From: Veillonellaceae bacterium
Lineage (GTDB): Bacteria > Bacillota > Negativicutes > Veillonellales > Negativicoccaceae
Length of the DNA stretch: 52,120 nucleotides
Reading direction: 5' to 3'
Assembly: GCA_022771805.1 (NCBI GenBank)
Contig: JALELM010000014.1
Span: forward strand, 24,001-76,120
The translations under genes and the position numbers were made by a program. Below the pieces are notes generated by a model. That model was not told the origin of the DNA, searched no databases, and saw only the letters and a program-made list of their open reading frames with translations. The stretch's first letter is position 1; each line of letters begins with the position of its first letter. This document shows positions 1 through 10,863 of this stretch, piece by piece.

Positions 1-150
1 CTCGTCAAGCATGGTATCGACTCGGTTTCGGTTAACCCGGACATGGTCAAGTCGACGAAGAAGATGGTGGCGCAACTGGAACAGCGGATCATGTTGGATG
101 CGCTGACCGGTAAAGGGCGTGCCGCCAACGCGGATGAAGAAGTGTGGTAA
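1..150 (+). CDS. ppsA: Phosphoenolpyruvate synthase, C-terminal end (partial)
   Basis: Only the last 49 codons are in the window; the gene enters from the left edge and stops with TAA. The visible tail, with [14 protein letters not shown], resembles the C-terminal TIM-barrel end of PEP synthase, where a GIDSxSxNPD motif is conserved, better than pyruvate phosphate dikinase. PEP synthase makes PEP from pyruvate and ATP (gluconeogenesis). The next two genes, a CcpN-like regulator and a PEP synthase regulatory protein, support the call. A strong hairpin terminator follows directly. Confidence 0.8.
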   Translation, partial: LVKHGIDSVSVNPDMVKSTKKMVAQLEQRIMLDALTGKGRAANADEEVW

Positions 151-153
151 GTG

Positions 154-182
154 AAAATGCCCCTCTTGCAGGGGCATTTTTT
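154..182 (+). terminator. Rho-independent terminator after ppsA
   Basis: A 10-bp perfect stem (AAAATGCCCC / GGGGCATTTT) with a 7-nt loop ends in a T run. It separates the PEP synthase gene from the regulator that follows. Confidence 0.9.
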
Positions 183-203
183 CCTATATAATAGAGAGAG
201 GCG

Positions 204-854
204 GTGAGTGCTATCGTATTAACGGAGAGACAGCAGGCGATTGCCGCCATGGTCAGGGAAGACGGTCCGATCTCCGGCAATGAGATTGCCGGACGACTGG
301 CGGTGACACGGGCGGCCTTACGCAGCGACCTGGCAATCCTGACCATGCTCGGCATTTTAGATGCCCGGCCGAAAATAGGTTATTTTTACGTCGGTATGGA
401 AACGACGGATGCCTTGCAGGATGCGGTGCGTTCGTTGACGGTGGAACACTATTTGTCGCAGCCGGTCATGCTGCCGGCGGAGGCCTCGGCATATGATGCG
501 ACGGTGTTGATGTTCACCGAAGACGTCGGTACGATTTTCGTAGGCAAGCCGCAGAATCTGGAAGGGGTCATTTCGCGGAAAGATTTGCTGAAAGTGGCGA
601 TCGGGAAGCGGGAATTGACGACCTTGCCGGTAAGCCTGGTCATGACACCGTGCAGCCGCTTGATTTATGCGGAACCGGGAGACGATATCCTCTCGGCGGC
701 ACAAAAGATGATCGACTACGAGGTGGACTGTCTGCCGGTGGTCGATGTCATCCATGACGGTGCAGAGCGGCGATTCAGCGTGCGCGGACGGATATCCAAG
801 ACCAATATGGCGCGCCTGTTGGTGGATATCGGCCGAGGAGACAAGGGGGAGTGA
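204..854 (+). CDS. ccpN: CcpN-like transcriptional regulator with HTH and paired CBS domains
   Basis: A 216-aa protein with an N-terminal winged helix (about residues 5-60, with TRAALRSDLAILTMLG as recognition region) and two CBS domains (about 80-135 and 145-205). This is the architecture of Bacillus CcpN, a repressor of gluconeogenic genes whose CBS pair senses adenine nucleotides. The start is GTG at 204: the N-terminus SAIVLTERQQ matches the family start. A TATAAT-like element lies at 187-192. It is followed four bases later by the PEP synthase regulatory protein, the same pairing as ccpN-yqfL in Bacillus. Likely targets are ppsA and other gluconeogenic genes; this is inferred from family and context. 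Confidence 0.88.
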   Translation: MSAIVLTERQQAIAAMVREDGPISGNEIAGRLAVTRAALRSDLAILTMLGILDARPKIGYFYVGMETTDALQDAVRSLTVEHYLSQPVMLPAEASAYDATVLMFTEDVGTIFVGKPQNLEGVISRKDLLKVAIGKRELTTLPVSLVMTPCSRLIYAEPGDDILSAAQKMIDYEVDCLPVVDVIHDGAERRFSVRGRISKTNMARLLVDIGRGDKGE

Positions 855-858
855 AGGA

Positions 859-1674
859 ATGAAGGTACCGACTATCTATGTTTTGTCGGACTCGCTCGGG
901 GAGACAGCGGAGAAAGTCGCCCGGGCGACAATCAGTCAATTTGACAAGGAAGAAATAGACGTCGTGCGGATTCCGTATATCCGCTCGGTGGAGCAGGCAG
1001 AAGAAGCGGTACGCGATGCCAAAGCGAACGGCGGCATCATCTGCCATACGATCGTGGAAGAAGAATTGCGGAGCACCTTTGAGGAAATCGCGGCGCGCGA
1101 GCAGGTGGTGTCCGTCGATATTCTCGGCCCGATGTTGCAGGCGGTGCGGACGATCACTACCACGGAGCCGCGCTTGAAGGCGGGGATGATGCACAAGCTC
1201 GACCGCGACTATTTCAAAAAAGTGGAAGCGATCGAGTTTGCCGTGAAATACGACGACGGGAAATCGCCCTCGGGTTTTCTGAAGGCGGATATCGTCATCA
1301 TCGGCGTTTCACGTACTTCGAAAACGCCGCTGTCCATGTACCTGGCGAATAAGCGGATCAAGGCGGCGAATTTGCCGCTGGTGCCGGAGGTGCCGTTGCC
1401 GGAAGAGTTGTTCCGCATTCCGCCGTACAAAATCGTCGGTCTGGTGATCGATCCGGGTAAACTGAATACGATCCGGAGCGAACGGCTGCGGACGATGGGG
1501 CTCACGGATGAGGCGAGCTATGCCCAACTCGACCGGATCAATGAAGAACTGCACTATGCGCGGGAAATCATGCGTAAGTTGCATTGTCCGGTGATCGATG
1601 TCTCGACGAAAGCGATTGAAGAGACGGCCAATCGGGTCATGGAAATCGTCGAACGGAATCGCCGGCGACCATAG
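859..1674 (+). CDS. ppsR: PEP synthase regulatory kinase/pyrophosphorylase (DUF299)
   Basis: A 271-aa protein of the DUF299 family, which inactivates PEP synthase (or PPDK) by ADP-dependent threonine phosphorylation and reactivates it by phosphate-dependent dephosphorylation. It begins MKVPTIYVLSDSLGETAEKV, the usual N-terminus, and carries the P-loop-like GVSRTSKT at about 149-156. ATG 859 is chosen because an in-frame start further upstream lies inside the preceding gene and adds unrelated residues. A GTGAAGGA ribosome site precedes it. With the PEP synthase upstream and the CcpN-like gene just before, this is a compact PEP/pyruvate control locus. Confidence 0.93.
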   Translation: MKVPTIYVLSDSLGETAEKVARATISQFDKEEIDVVRIPYIRSVEQAEEAVRDAKANGGIICHTIVEEELRSTFEEIAAREQVVSVDILGPMLQAVRTITTTEPRLKAGMMHKLDRDYFKKVEAIEFAVKYDDGKSPSGFLKADIVIIGVSRTSKTPLSMYLANKRIKAANLPLVPEVPLPEELFRIPPYKIVGLVIDPGKLNTIRSERLRTMGLTDEASYAQLDRINEELHYAREIMRKLHCPVIDVSTKAIEETANRVMEIVERNRRRP

Positions 1675-1682
1675 GAGGAAGT

Positions 1683-2657
1683 ATGAATATTCGGGAACGC
1701 AGTGAAGAACGTGAATACGAGTTTTTGGCGCCGAACGCAGCCAAAAGTCGGGAAGCGGTACGCGAACGGGAAGAAACACCCTGCCCGTTGCGGACGGAGT
1801 ATCAGCGTGACCGGGATCGGATTTTGCACAGCAAGGCGTTTCGACGTTTGAAACATAAAACGCAAGTATATATTGCGCCGACGGATCATTATCGTACGCG
1901 TATGACGCATACTCTGGAAGTCAGCCAAATTGCCAGGACTGTCGCCCGGGCGCTGCGGCTCAACGAGGATCTGGTCGAGGCGATCGCGCTCGGGCATGAT
2001 GTGGGGCATACTCCTTTCGGTCATGTCGGCGAGTTCGCTTTGCGCGATTTGCTCGGCCGTTTTCATCACAACGAGCAGAGTTTGCGGGTGCTGTCCGTGT
2101 TGGAACGAGACGGACGGGGGCTCAATCTGACGGAGGCGGTACGTGACGGAATCGAGCATCATACGGGTGATGTCCAACCCAAGACGCAGGAAGGGATGGT
2201 CGTGCGGCATTGCGACCGCATCGGCTATCTTTGCCATGATTTTGACGATGCGGTGCGGGCGGGAATGATTTCGGCGGAGGACTTGCCGGCGGAAGTGCGG
2301 GAGCATTTCGGCACGACGCATTCCTCGATGATCACCGCCATGGTGACGGATATCGTCACGACTTCGCTGGCGGCGGGAACGGTCGGGCTGACCGAACGGA
2401 CGACGGAGACGATGACGGTTTTTCGCGAATTCATGTTCGAGCATGTGTACGCGGCGCCGCCGCTCATGCCGGATCGGGAGCGGGCGTATCGGTTGGTGCA
2501 GGAACTCTGCAAGTACTACCTGGAGTATCCGGAGCGCTTGCCGCACAGCAACGGGTCCGTGAGCACGACGGAGATCGTCGATTATGTTGCCGGGTTGACG
2601 GATGATTATGCCATCCGGCTGTATGAAGAAATATTTCTGCCGCGTTACTGGCAGTAA
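1683..2657 (+). CDS. dgt: Deoxyguanosinetriphosphate triphosphohydrolase-like protein (HD domain)
   Basis: A 324-aa HD-superfamily protein of the dGTPase-like type, which hydrolyses dNTPs to deoxynucleosides and triphosphate. Metal-binding residues are visible: His76 in RMTHTLEV, the His-Asp pair in LGHDVGHTPFGH (about 104-114), and a later Asp in YLCHDFDDAV. The N-terminal RTEYQRDRDRILHSKAFRRL block is typical of the family. ATG 1683 has AGGAGG eight bases ahead. It lies 8 nt after ppsR and may share its transcript. True substrate range is not readable from sequence. Confidence 0.92.
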   Translation: MNIRERSEEREYEFLAPNAAKSREAVREREETPCPLRTEYQRDRDRILHSKAFRRLKHKTQVYIAPTDHYRTRMTHTLEVSQIARTVARALRLNEDLVEAIALGHDVGHTPFGHVGEFALRDLLGRFHHNEQSLRVLSVLERDGRGLNLTEAVRDGIEHHTGDVQPKTQEGMVVRHCDRIGYLCHDFDDAVRAGMISAEDLPAEVREHFGTTHSSMITAMVTDIVTTSLAAGTVGLTERTTETMTVFREFMFEHVYAAPPLMPDRERAYRLVQELCKYYLEYPERLPHSNGSVSTTEIVDYVAGLTDDYAIRLYEEIFLPRYWQ

Positions 2658-2666
2658 AGCGCTTAC

Positions 2667-2693
2667 AAAAGCTTCCTTCGGGGGAGCTTTTTT
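2667..2693 (+). terminator. Rho-independent terminator after dgt
   Basis: Stem AAAAGCTTCC / GGGAGCTTTT (one G:T pair) around TTCGG, followed by T residues. It closes the ppsR-dgt unit before ruvC. Confidence 0.85.
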
Positions 2694-2722
2694 GTTGTGC
2701 AAAAGAGAGCGGCGGTGCATGG

Positions 2723-2728
2723 TATAAT
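2723..2728 (+). promoter_or_regulatory. Probable promoter (-10) for the ruvC operon
   Basis: TATAAT preceded by TGG makes an extended -10 box 30 bp before ruvC. No convincing -35 box is seen at the normal distance. Confidence 0.5.
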
Positions 2729-2757
2729 AAGAGAAGTATGGAATAAGGTGGGAAGGT

Positions 2758-3258
2758 ATGCGCGTATTGGGAATTGACCCGGGCACCGCGATTTGCGGCT
2801 TCGGCGTAGTGGAACGAGTCGGGAGCCGGCTGCTGCCGCTTCATTACGGCGTGCTCACGACGGAGCCGAGTATGGCGATGCCGGATCGGCTGACGGTGCT
2901 GTATCGGGGGCTGACGGATTTGATTCGGGAGTATCAACCGGATCGGGTCGGGGTCGAGGAATTATTCTTCAATAAGAATGTAACAACGGCGATGACGGTA
3001 AGTCAGGCTCGCGGTGTCATTCTGTTGGCGGCGCGGCTGGCGGAGGTGCCGGTTTCGGAGTATACGCCGTTGGAAGTCAAGCAGGGTGTCGTCGGCTACG
3101 GGCGGGCGACCAAGCATCAGGTGACGGAAATGACGAAGCGTCTGCTCGGCATCCGGGAAGCGATTCGCCCGGACGATGCGGCGGATGCGTTGGCGATTGC
3201 GATTTGTACATTGTTGCGGGAAAGGGGCGGCGGGTATGATCGGTTATCTTCACGGTAA
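2758..3258 (+). CDS. ruvC: Crossover junction endodeoxyribonuclease RuvC
   Basis: A 166-aa Holliday-junction resolvase, normal length. Acidic metal-binding residues expected for the RNase H-like fold are present: Asp7 in LGIDPGT, Glu67 in VGVEELFF, and Asp residues at 139-143 in RPDDAADAL. The NKNVTTAM segment is also typical. It cuts the four-way junctions moved by RuvAB. It starts the ruvC-ruvA-ruvB operon, and its last 23 bases overlap ruvA. ATG 2758 follows GGTGGGAAGGT. Confidence 0.97.
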   Translation: MRVLGIDPGTAICGFGVVERVGSRLLPLHYGVLTTEPSMAMPDRLTVLYRGLTDLIREYQPDRVGVEELFFNKNVTTAMTVSQARGVILLAARLAEVPVSEYTPLEVKQGVVGYGRATKHQVTEMTKRLLGIREAIRPDDAADALAIAICTLLRERGGGYDRLSSR

Positions 3259-3847
3259 AGTGGCTCGCTTGGGAACGGATTACTGCATTGTCGATGTGCA
3301 GGGTGTCGGGTACCGGCTGACGATTCCCGCCTCGACCCGCGAGGAATTGCGGCTCGGTGAAACGACTACGTTGGAAACGTACCTGCAGGTACGGGAAGAC
3401 GCGCTCACGCTGTACGGTTTTGCGGAAGAGGCGGAGTATGAACTCTTCACGCTGCTGATCACGGTTTCGGGGATCGGCCCGAAGGTGGCCTGCGGGGTTG
3501 TTTCGGCCGTGACGCCGGCGGCATTTTACGCGGCGATCCGCGGCGGGCAGAAGGCAGTATTGACCGGTTTGCCCGGGATCGGAAAGAAAACGGCGGAACG
3601 CTTGATTTTGGAATTGAAGGATAAGGTAGCGGCGTTGCCCGCCGGTGACGATACGGTGATCGCGCCGCCGGCTGCCGCGGAAACGGCTACGGGCGCCGTG
3701 GCGGAAACGGTGCGGGCGCTCGTCGGTCTCGGCTATACGGAGCGGGAAGTGGAGCCGGTCGCGGCGCGTCTCGCGGCGGAGTATGCGGAGACCGAAGCGT
3801 TGTTGCGGGCGGTATTGGCCGCCTTGGGTAAGGAGCGGAGAAGATGA
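3236..3847 (+). CDS. ruvA: Holliday junction DNA helicase subunit RuvA
   Basis: A 203-aa protein with the RuvA layout: N-terminal OB fold (MIGYLHGKV start), two helix-hairpin-helix motifs (ISGIGPK-type at VSGIGPKVA and [12 protein letters not shown]) and a C-terminal domain that binds RuvB (residues about 150-203). The start at 3236, inside ruvC, is preferred because MIGYLxGKV is the conserved N-terminus. RuvA tetramers bind the junction and load RuvB rings. Overlap with ruvC and a 4-nt overlap with ruvB suggest translational coupling. Confidence 0.97.
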   Translation: MIGYLHGKVARLGTDYCIVDVQGVGYRLTIPASTREELRLGETTTLETYLQVREDALTLYGFAEEAEYELFTLLITVSGIGPKVACGVVSAVTPAAFYAAIRGGQKAVLTGLPGIGKKTAERLILELKDKVAALPAGDDTVIAPPAAAETATGAVAETVRALVGLGYTEREVEPVAARLAAEYAETEALLRAVLAALGKERRR

Positions 3848-4878
3848 CGGAAGAGCGGATTATCGCGCGGGAAGAAGTTTCCGGCGACGGCTGGCAACAA
3901 AGTCTGCGCCCGCGGCATCTGGCGGAATATATCGGACAGGAGGTGCTGAAACGCAACCTGGAGGTGTTCATCGCCGCCGCCAGGCAGCGCGGTGAAGCAC
4001 TGGATCATGTCCTGCTGTACGGCCCGCCGGGGCTCGGTAAGACGACGCTTGCGGGGATTATTGCGGCGGAGCTGGACGTGCCGCTGCGGATTACGAGCGG
4101 GCCAGCGATCGAGCGTCCGGGAGATTTGGCGGCTCTGCTGACCAATCTCGAGCCGAATGACGTGCTGTTTATCGACGAAATTCATCGGCTTTCGCGTTCG
4201 GTTGAAGAAATTTTGTATCCGGCTCTGGAAGATTTTGCGTTGGACATCCTCATCGGCAAAGGGCCGGGGGCGAAGTCCGTCCGGATCGATCTGCCGCCGT
4301 TTACGCTGGTCGGCGCGACGACGCGAGCCGGTGCGTTGGCGGCGCCCTTGCGGGATCGCTTCGGCGTGATTCATCGGCTGGAATACTATCAGCCGGAAGA
4401 AATTCGGCAGATCATCGAACGGGCGGCCGTCCTGCTCGGGATCGAAATGGAGCCGTCGGGCGCGGCGGAAATTGCCCGCCGGTCACGCGGTACGCCGCGC
4501 ATAGCCAATCGGCTGCTCAAGCGGGTGCGGGATTTCGCCCAAGTGCAGGGCGACGGCATCATCACCGCGGCGCTTGCCGACTCGGCATTGGCGGCCATGG
4601 AAGTCGACCGTTGCGGTTTGGATGCGATCGACCGTAAGGTATTGCGGACGATCATCACGCAATTCGGCGGCGGCCCGGTCGGTGTCGATACGATTGCCGC
4701 AGCGGTCAGCGAAGAAACGACGACGATCGAAGATGTATACGAGCCGTACCTCATGCAGAACGGCTTTTTGAACCGGACACCGCGCGGACGCATGGTGACA
4801 CCGGCCGCCTACGCACATTTGGGGCTGCCCTTGCCGCGCGTGCCGGAAGGTTCGCTTTTCGGAGGAACGGATGGCTAA
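3844..4878 (+). CDS. ruvB: Holliday junction DNA helicase ATPase RuvB
   Basis: A 344-aa AAA+ motor. Walker A is GPPGLGKTT at 60-68, Walker B is LFIDEIHR near 104, sensor/arginine-finger regions are GATTRAG and LRDRFG, and the C-terminal winged helix includes [17 protein letters not shown]. It drives branch migration with RuvA. ATG overlaps the ruvA stop (ATGA). The gene also overlaps the next gene by 8 nt. Confidence 0.98.
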   Translation: MTEERIIAREEVSGDGWQQSLRPRHLAEYIGQEVLKRNLEVFIAAARQRGEALDHVLLYGPPGLGKTTLAGIIAAELDVPLRITSGPAIERPGDLAALLTNLEPNDVLFIDEIHRLSRSVEEILYPALEDFALDILIGKGPGAKSVRIDLPPFTLVGATTRAGALAAPLRDRFGVIHRLEYYQPEEIRQIIERAAVLLGIEMEPSGAAEIARRSRGTPRIANRLLKRVRDFAQVQGDGIITAALADSALAAMEVDRCGLDAIDRKVLRTIITQFGGGPVGVDTIAAAVSEETTTIEDVYEPYLMQNGFLNRTPRGRMVTPAAYAHLGLPLPRVPEGSLFGGTDG

Positions 4879-5074
4879 ACTGTTGATCGCGCTCGGCATC
4901 GTTCTCGTCCTGTGCGGCTTGTGGTGGGAGTTCGGCGGCACATTTCGTCCCGGAAACCTGCCCGGCGATTTCGGTTTCACGCACGGGAATGTACGTTTTT
5001 ATTTTCCTTTGGGTACCTCGCTGTTGCTGTCGGTGGTACTGACACTGATCTTGAGTTGGATAGGACGGCGGTAA
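4871..5074 (+). CDS. DUF2905 small membrane protein
   Basis: A 67-aa protein of the DUF2905 family, with an N-terminal hydrophobic helix (about 4-20), a central motif with PGNLPGDF, and a second hydrophobic helix (about 45-63). Its function is unknown. It overlaps the end of ruvB, and homologues are commonly found near ruvB and queA in Firmicutes (family knowledge). It is therefore probably co-transcribed with DNA repair and queuosine genes by position rather than by function. Confidence 0.85.
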   Translation: MAKLLIALGIVLVLCGLWWEFGGTFRPGNLPGDFGFTHGNVRFYFPLGTSLLLSVVLTLILSWIGRR

Positions 5075-5075
5075 G

Positions 5076-6518
5076 ATGAAGAATTGGCAGAAAAAAACGG
5101 TTGCCTGCCTGTTGGGACTGGTGCTGCTTTGCGGCGGCACACAGGCCTTGGCGGCCGGAGTGAAGGGAGCGCCGGCCGAGACGCAGACGACACATACGGA
5201 GACCCGGCAAAAAGTCCGGCCGAATGCGCCGCACAAAGTAACTGCGGAAAAGCATGTCGTCGCGGCACGAGCGCAGGTCAAGGCCGCGCCGGCGGCCGCG
5301 AAGGCGGTCAAAGGCGCAGTGAAAGCGGCGGGCAGCGAAAACGCGGCGCAAGATTCCTCCCGCAAAGCAAGTACGATAAAAGAAAATGCGGCGCGAACGG
5401 AGCCGGTGACACTTCGGCCGACGGGAAACCAGCCGCTGATTGCGGTCGGTCTGGCGCGTGGCGTGAACCGAGCCGTCGTCACGGGGAACGGGCCGTTCAG
5501 CGTGTACAGCGGCACGACGAAGTGGAAATCCTACAAGGCGGGAGAACGCCTGACGCTGACGGTGCGCGGGCGGGCGATCTATCTCGACGGCAAGGCGGTC
5601 GGTGAGACGGTCATTATTCAGCCAGAGGGATTGACGCTGCTCTCGTATGACGATTCGCCGTACCGCGGTTCATTGCGGCTGCTGACGGCCACGGGCAACG
5701 GCATGGTCGTGGTCAACGATGTGCCGGTGGAAAGCTATCTCTACGGGGTCGTGCCGCGTGAAATGCCGGCGAGCTGGGAAATGAATGCCCTGCGGGCACA
5801 GGCGGTAGCGGCGCGGACGTATGCGCTGGCGCATCGGGGCGATTATCGTGCCCAGGGTTTTGATGTGCTGCCGACCGTGCTTTCGCAAGTATACGGCGGT
5901 GTCGCCGCGGAGGATCCGCGCTCGACACAGGCGGTCAACGACACGGCGGGCGAGGTGCTGACCTACAACGGCCGTCTGATCGATGCGGTATTCTGTGCAC
6001 ACAGCGGCGGCTATACGGAAGACAGCGAGAATGTCTGGACAAACCGGGTGCCGTATTTGCGCAGCGTGGTCGAGCCGACGAATGACTTTACCGCGAAGCA
6101 GTGGAGTGTCCGGCTCAGTCTGCGTGAACTGGAAGCGAAACTGGCGGCGGCCGGCCGGGATGTCGGCAAAATTCGCAAAATTCGCCTCTCCTCGCTCGGC
6201 AAAGCGCCGTATCGGGTAAAGGATCGGACTGCGGCCGGGCGTGTAAAAGAGATCGTCTTTGAGGGAACCAAGAAAACGGTCACCGTGACGGGCAACCGCT
6301 TTCAGGAGTTGTTGGATCTGCGCAGCACACTGTTCGACATCCGGCTCTTGAAGAAGGGCGATCAGGTGGAAGTGTACGGATACGGTTACGGGCATGGCGT
6401 GGGAATGTCGCAATGGGGCGCGCAAATCATGGCGCAAAAAAACTCGCAGGATACATTGGGCTATCGCAAGATTCTGCTTCATTTCTACAGCGGTGTGAAG
6501 CTGGAAACGATGTATTGA
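5076..6518 (+). CDS. SpoIID/LytB-domain protein, exported lytic transglycosylase-like
   Basis: A 480-aa secreted protein. It has a signal peptide (about 1-27, ending ALAAG), a low-complexity Ala/Lys/Arg-rich linker (about 30-120), and a SpoIID domain (about 200-330) with VESYLYGVVPREMPASW, where the Glu of PREM corresponds to the catalytic acid of SpoIID. The motifs AQAVAARTYA and YGHGVGMSQWGA are also family hallmarks. SpoIID cuts denuded glycan strands during engulfment in spore formers, but SpoIID-domain proteins persist in non-sporulating relatives as wall enzymes. It starts 1 nt after the DUF2905 stop and 7 nt before queA. Confidence 0.88.
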   Translation: MKNWQKKTVACLLGLVLLCGGTQALAAGVKGAPAETQTTHTETRQKVRPNAPHKVTAEKHVVAARAQVKAAPAAAKAVKGAVKAAGSENAAQDSSRKASTIKENAARTEPVTLRPTGNQPLIAVGLARGVNRAVVTGNGPFSVYSGTTKWKSYKAGERLTLTVRGRAIYLDGKAVGETVIIQPEGLTLLSYDDSPYRGSLRLLTATGNGMVVVNDVPVESYLYGVVPREMPASWEMNALRAQAVAARTYALAHRGDYRAQGFDVLPTVLSQVYGGVAAEDPRSTQAVNDTAGEVLTYNGRLIDAVFCAHSGGYTEDSENVWTNRVPYLRSVVEPTNDFTAKQWSVRLSLRELEAKLAAAGRDVGKIRKIRLSSLGKAPYRVKDRTAAGRVKEIVFEGTKKTVTVTGNRFQELLDLRSTLFDIRLLKKGDQVEVYGYGYGHGVGMSQWGAQIMAQKNSQDTLGYRKILLHFYSGVKLETMY

Positions 6519-6525
6519 GGAGATT

Positions 6526-8688
<2,163 letters not shown>

Positions 8689-8725
8689 AAATAAATGAAT
8701 ACAACGTACGGAGGTGAATGTACGA

Positions 8726-9055
8726 ATGGAATCGATTATGCCTTTGATTAATGCGGCGTGGCCGTTTTTGCTGATGATCGCAGTGTTCTATTTCCTGCTG
8801 TATCGTCCGCAGAAGCGGGAAAAGTCGCAGCGGAAAACGTTTCTGGAACAATTGAAGCGGAACAGCAAAGTCATTACGGTCGGCGGCCTTTGCGGCACGG
8901 TAAAAGCGATTCAGGGCGAGTTTGTCGTCCTGCAGATTGCGCCGAAAGTGGAAATTCGGGTGGCCAAGGCGGCAATCCACAAATTCCAAGCCGATGAGGT
9001 GGAAGAAGAAGCGGCGAAAGAAGTCGCGGCGGAGCAGGCCGAACGGGATGAGTAA
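8726..9055 (+). CDS. yajC: Preprotein translocase subunit YajC
   Basis: A 109-aa membrane protein with one transmembrane helix near the N-terminus (about 6-25), then FYFLLYRPQKREK, the signature of YajC. The C-terminal tail is rich in Glu and Ala. YajC binds SecDF and YidC at the Sec translocon. ATG 8726 is preferred to GTG 8714 because GGAGG at 8710-8714 gives a normal spacing to it. Its last 8 nt overlap the next gene, and secD and secF follow. Confidence 0.95.
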   Translation: MESIMPLINAAWPFLLMIAVFYFLLYRPQKREKSQRKTFLEQLKRNSKVITVGGLCGTVKAIQGEFVVLQIAPKVEIRVAKAAIHKFQADEVEEEAAKEVAAEQAERDE

Positions 9056-9617
9056 AACGGCAACGGCGCAGGAGCGGAAAGCTCTACTGCGCCGTACACT
9101 TTTACCGCGGGAAGAGGTGCCGCCGGCTTTGTCGGCGGCGGTTTGCAGTCGGCTGGCACGCATGCCGGAGTGGTTGCAAGCCCGCACCGTGCTTGCGTAT
9201 TTGGCGCAGCCGGACGAGGTGAATTTGGATGCGTTGCTGGCGGCGGGGCTGGCAGCCGGCAAGACGCTGGCGGTACCGGTCACGCAGGCGCAGGGACGCA
9301 TGGAGGCCGTCCGACTGACAAGCCTTGCGGCGACGGTGTGCGGTCGCTACGGAATCCGCGAGCCGCGTGAGCGGGAGGACGTTCTCGCCCCGGCAGCTTT
9401 CGATCTCGTGTTGGTGCCGGGACTGGCATTCACCCGGCGCGGTGAACGGCTCGGCCTCGGAGCTGGCTACTATGATCGCTATTTGCCGCGGACGCAGGCG
9501 ATCACTGTCGGAGTTTGTCGCGACAGTTTAGTGTTGGCGCACTTGCCGGTGACGGCGCTGGACATACGGGTGGACAGTGTCGTGACGGAAGTTGCGCGGT
9601 ACGCATTACCGCAGTAG
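9048..9617 (+). CDS. 5-formyltetrahydrofolate cyclo-ligase
   Basis: A 189-aa enzyme that converts 5-formyl-THF to 5,10-methenyl-THF with ATP. The conserved ATP/folate site GLGAGYYDRYL lies near residues 141-151, and DLVLVPGLAFTRRGERLG precedes it. ATG 9048 starts inside the end of yajC and gives the usual length. Placement inside the yajC-secD cluster appears to be positional only. Confidence 0.93.
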   Translation: MSKTATAQERKALLRRTLLPREEVPPALSAAVCSRLARMPEWLQARTVLAYLAQPDEVNLDALLAAGLAAGKTLAVPVTQAQGRMEAVRLTSLAATVCGRYGIREPREREDVLAPAAFDLVLVPGLAFTRRGERLGLGAGYYDRYLPRTQAITVGVCRDSLVLAHLPVTALDIRVDSVVTEVARYALPQ

Positions 9618-9636
9618 CGGAGAGGAGGAAAACCCG

Positions 9637-10863
9637 TTGCGTATCAATGAGTTATTGAAATTTTTGCTGGCGATCGCCGTGATTATCGGACTGTTTGTAT
9701 TTAAGGTAGGCGATCTGGCCGGCTCGATCAAACAGGGTCTGGATCTGCAGGGCGGGACACATATCGTCCTAGAAGCGAAGGACACCGAAGAGCACGCCGT
9801 GACGGATCAGGATGTGGAGCAGGTCGTCAAAATCATGGAACGCCGCATTAACGAAATGGGGCTGACCGAGCCGATCATTCAGCGTGAAGGCGTGCGCCGG
9901 ATTATTATCGAATTGCCGGGCGAACGCGATCCGGAAAAAGCGATCAACACGATCGGCAAAACGGCCGTGCTGCAATTTCAGGACGAAGACGGCAATGTAC
10001 GCCTGTCGGGGGAAGATCTGGCCAATGCCAAGGAAGAACTGGGACAGGGAAATAAGGCGCTGGTCGCGATCGAGTTCAATGATGCGGGCGCGAAAAAATT
10101 TGCCGATTTGACGACGGCAAATGTCGGGCGGCATATTGCCATCCTGCTGGACGGCGAAATGCTGACGAATCCGGTCGTCAATGAGCCGATTATCGGCGGC
10201 AAAGCGGTCATTACGGGCAGTCGTACATTGGAAGAAGCGAAGGATCTGGCCATTCTGCTGCGCAGCGGCGCCTTGCCGGTCAAGGTGGAGGTAATGGAAG
10301 TCCGGACGGTCGGCCCGTCGCTCGGGCAGGACTCGAAAGACAAGTCCGTCCGCGCCTTTGCGATCGGTCTGAGTCTGATCGTCATCTTCATGCTGCTGAT
10401 TTACCGGGTGAACGGCTTTATCGCCAACGTGGCGTTGCTGATCTATGTCTTGCTGCTGCTCTTCATTCTGAAGTTGCTGCATGCGACACTGACCCTGCCG
10501 GGAATTGCGGGGATCATCCTTTCCATCGGGATGGCGGTCGATGCCAATATCCTGATTTTTGAACGGTTCAAGGAAGAAATCGCGGCGGGGAAAGTGCTGC
10601 GCTTGGCGATTCAGGCGGGATTCAAACGCGCCTTCGCCACGATCTTCGACGCGAACATGACGGTAATGATCACGGCGTTGATTCTTTTCGTCATGGGCAG
10701 CGGCACGATCAAAGGTTTCGCCGTCACGCTCGGTCTGGGCGTGCTCGTCAGTATGTTCACGGCGATCACGGTCAGCCGGACTTTGCTGATGATGCTGGTC
10801 AATGCGAATATCGTGCATAATCCCTGGCTGTTCGGGGCACGGAAAGGGGGGCATGTAGAATGA
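9637..10863 (+). CDS. secD: Protein translocase subunit SecD
   Basis: A 408-aa protein with a first transmembrane helix (about 7-25), the GLDLQGGTHIVLEA motif, a large extracytoplasmic domain (about 40-220), and five further helices including the conserved GMAVDANILIFERFKEE block. SecD and SecF use the proton motive force to help release translocated proteins. The start is TTG 9637, placed 7 bases after GAGGAGG; an in-frame reading further upstream lacks a ribosome site and overlaps the preceding gene. Confidence 0.96.
   Translation: MRINELLKFLLAIAVIIGLFVFKVGDLAGSIKQGLDLQGGTHIVLEAKDTEEHAVTDQDVEQVVKIMERRINEMGLTEPIIQREGVRRIIIELPGERDPEKAINTIGKTAVLQFQDEDGNVRLSGEDLANAKEELGQGNKALVAIEFNDAGAKKFADLTTANVGRHIAILLDGEMLTNPVVNEPIIGGKAVITGSRTLEEAKDLAILLRSGALPVKVEVMEVRTVGPSLGQDSKDKSVRAFAIGLSLIVIFMLLIYRVNGFIANVALLIYVLLLLFILKLLHATLTLPGIAGIILSIGMAVDANILIFERFKEEIAAGKVLRLAIQAGFKRAFATIFDANMTVMITALILFVMGSGTIKGFAVTLGLGVLVSMFTAITVSRTLLMMLVNANIVHNPWLFGARKGGHVE

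Noticed and set aside
1554-2786. A 410-codon minus-strand frame across dgt
   Set aside because: Antisense to a clear HD-domain gene and passes through the terminator; no ribosome site.
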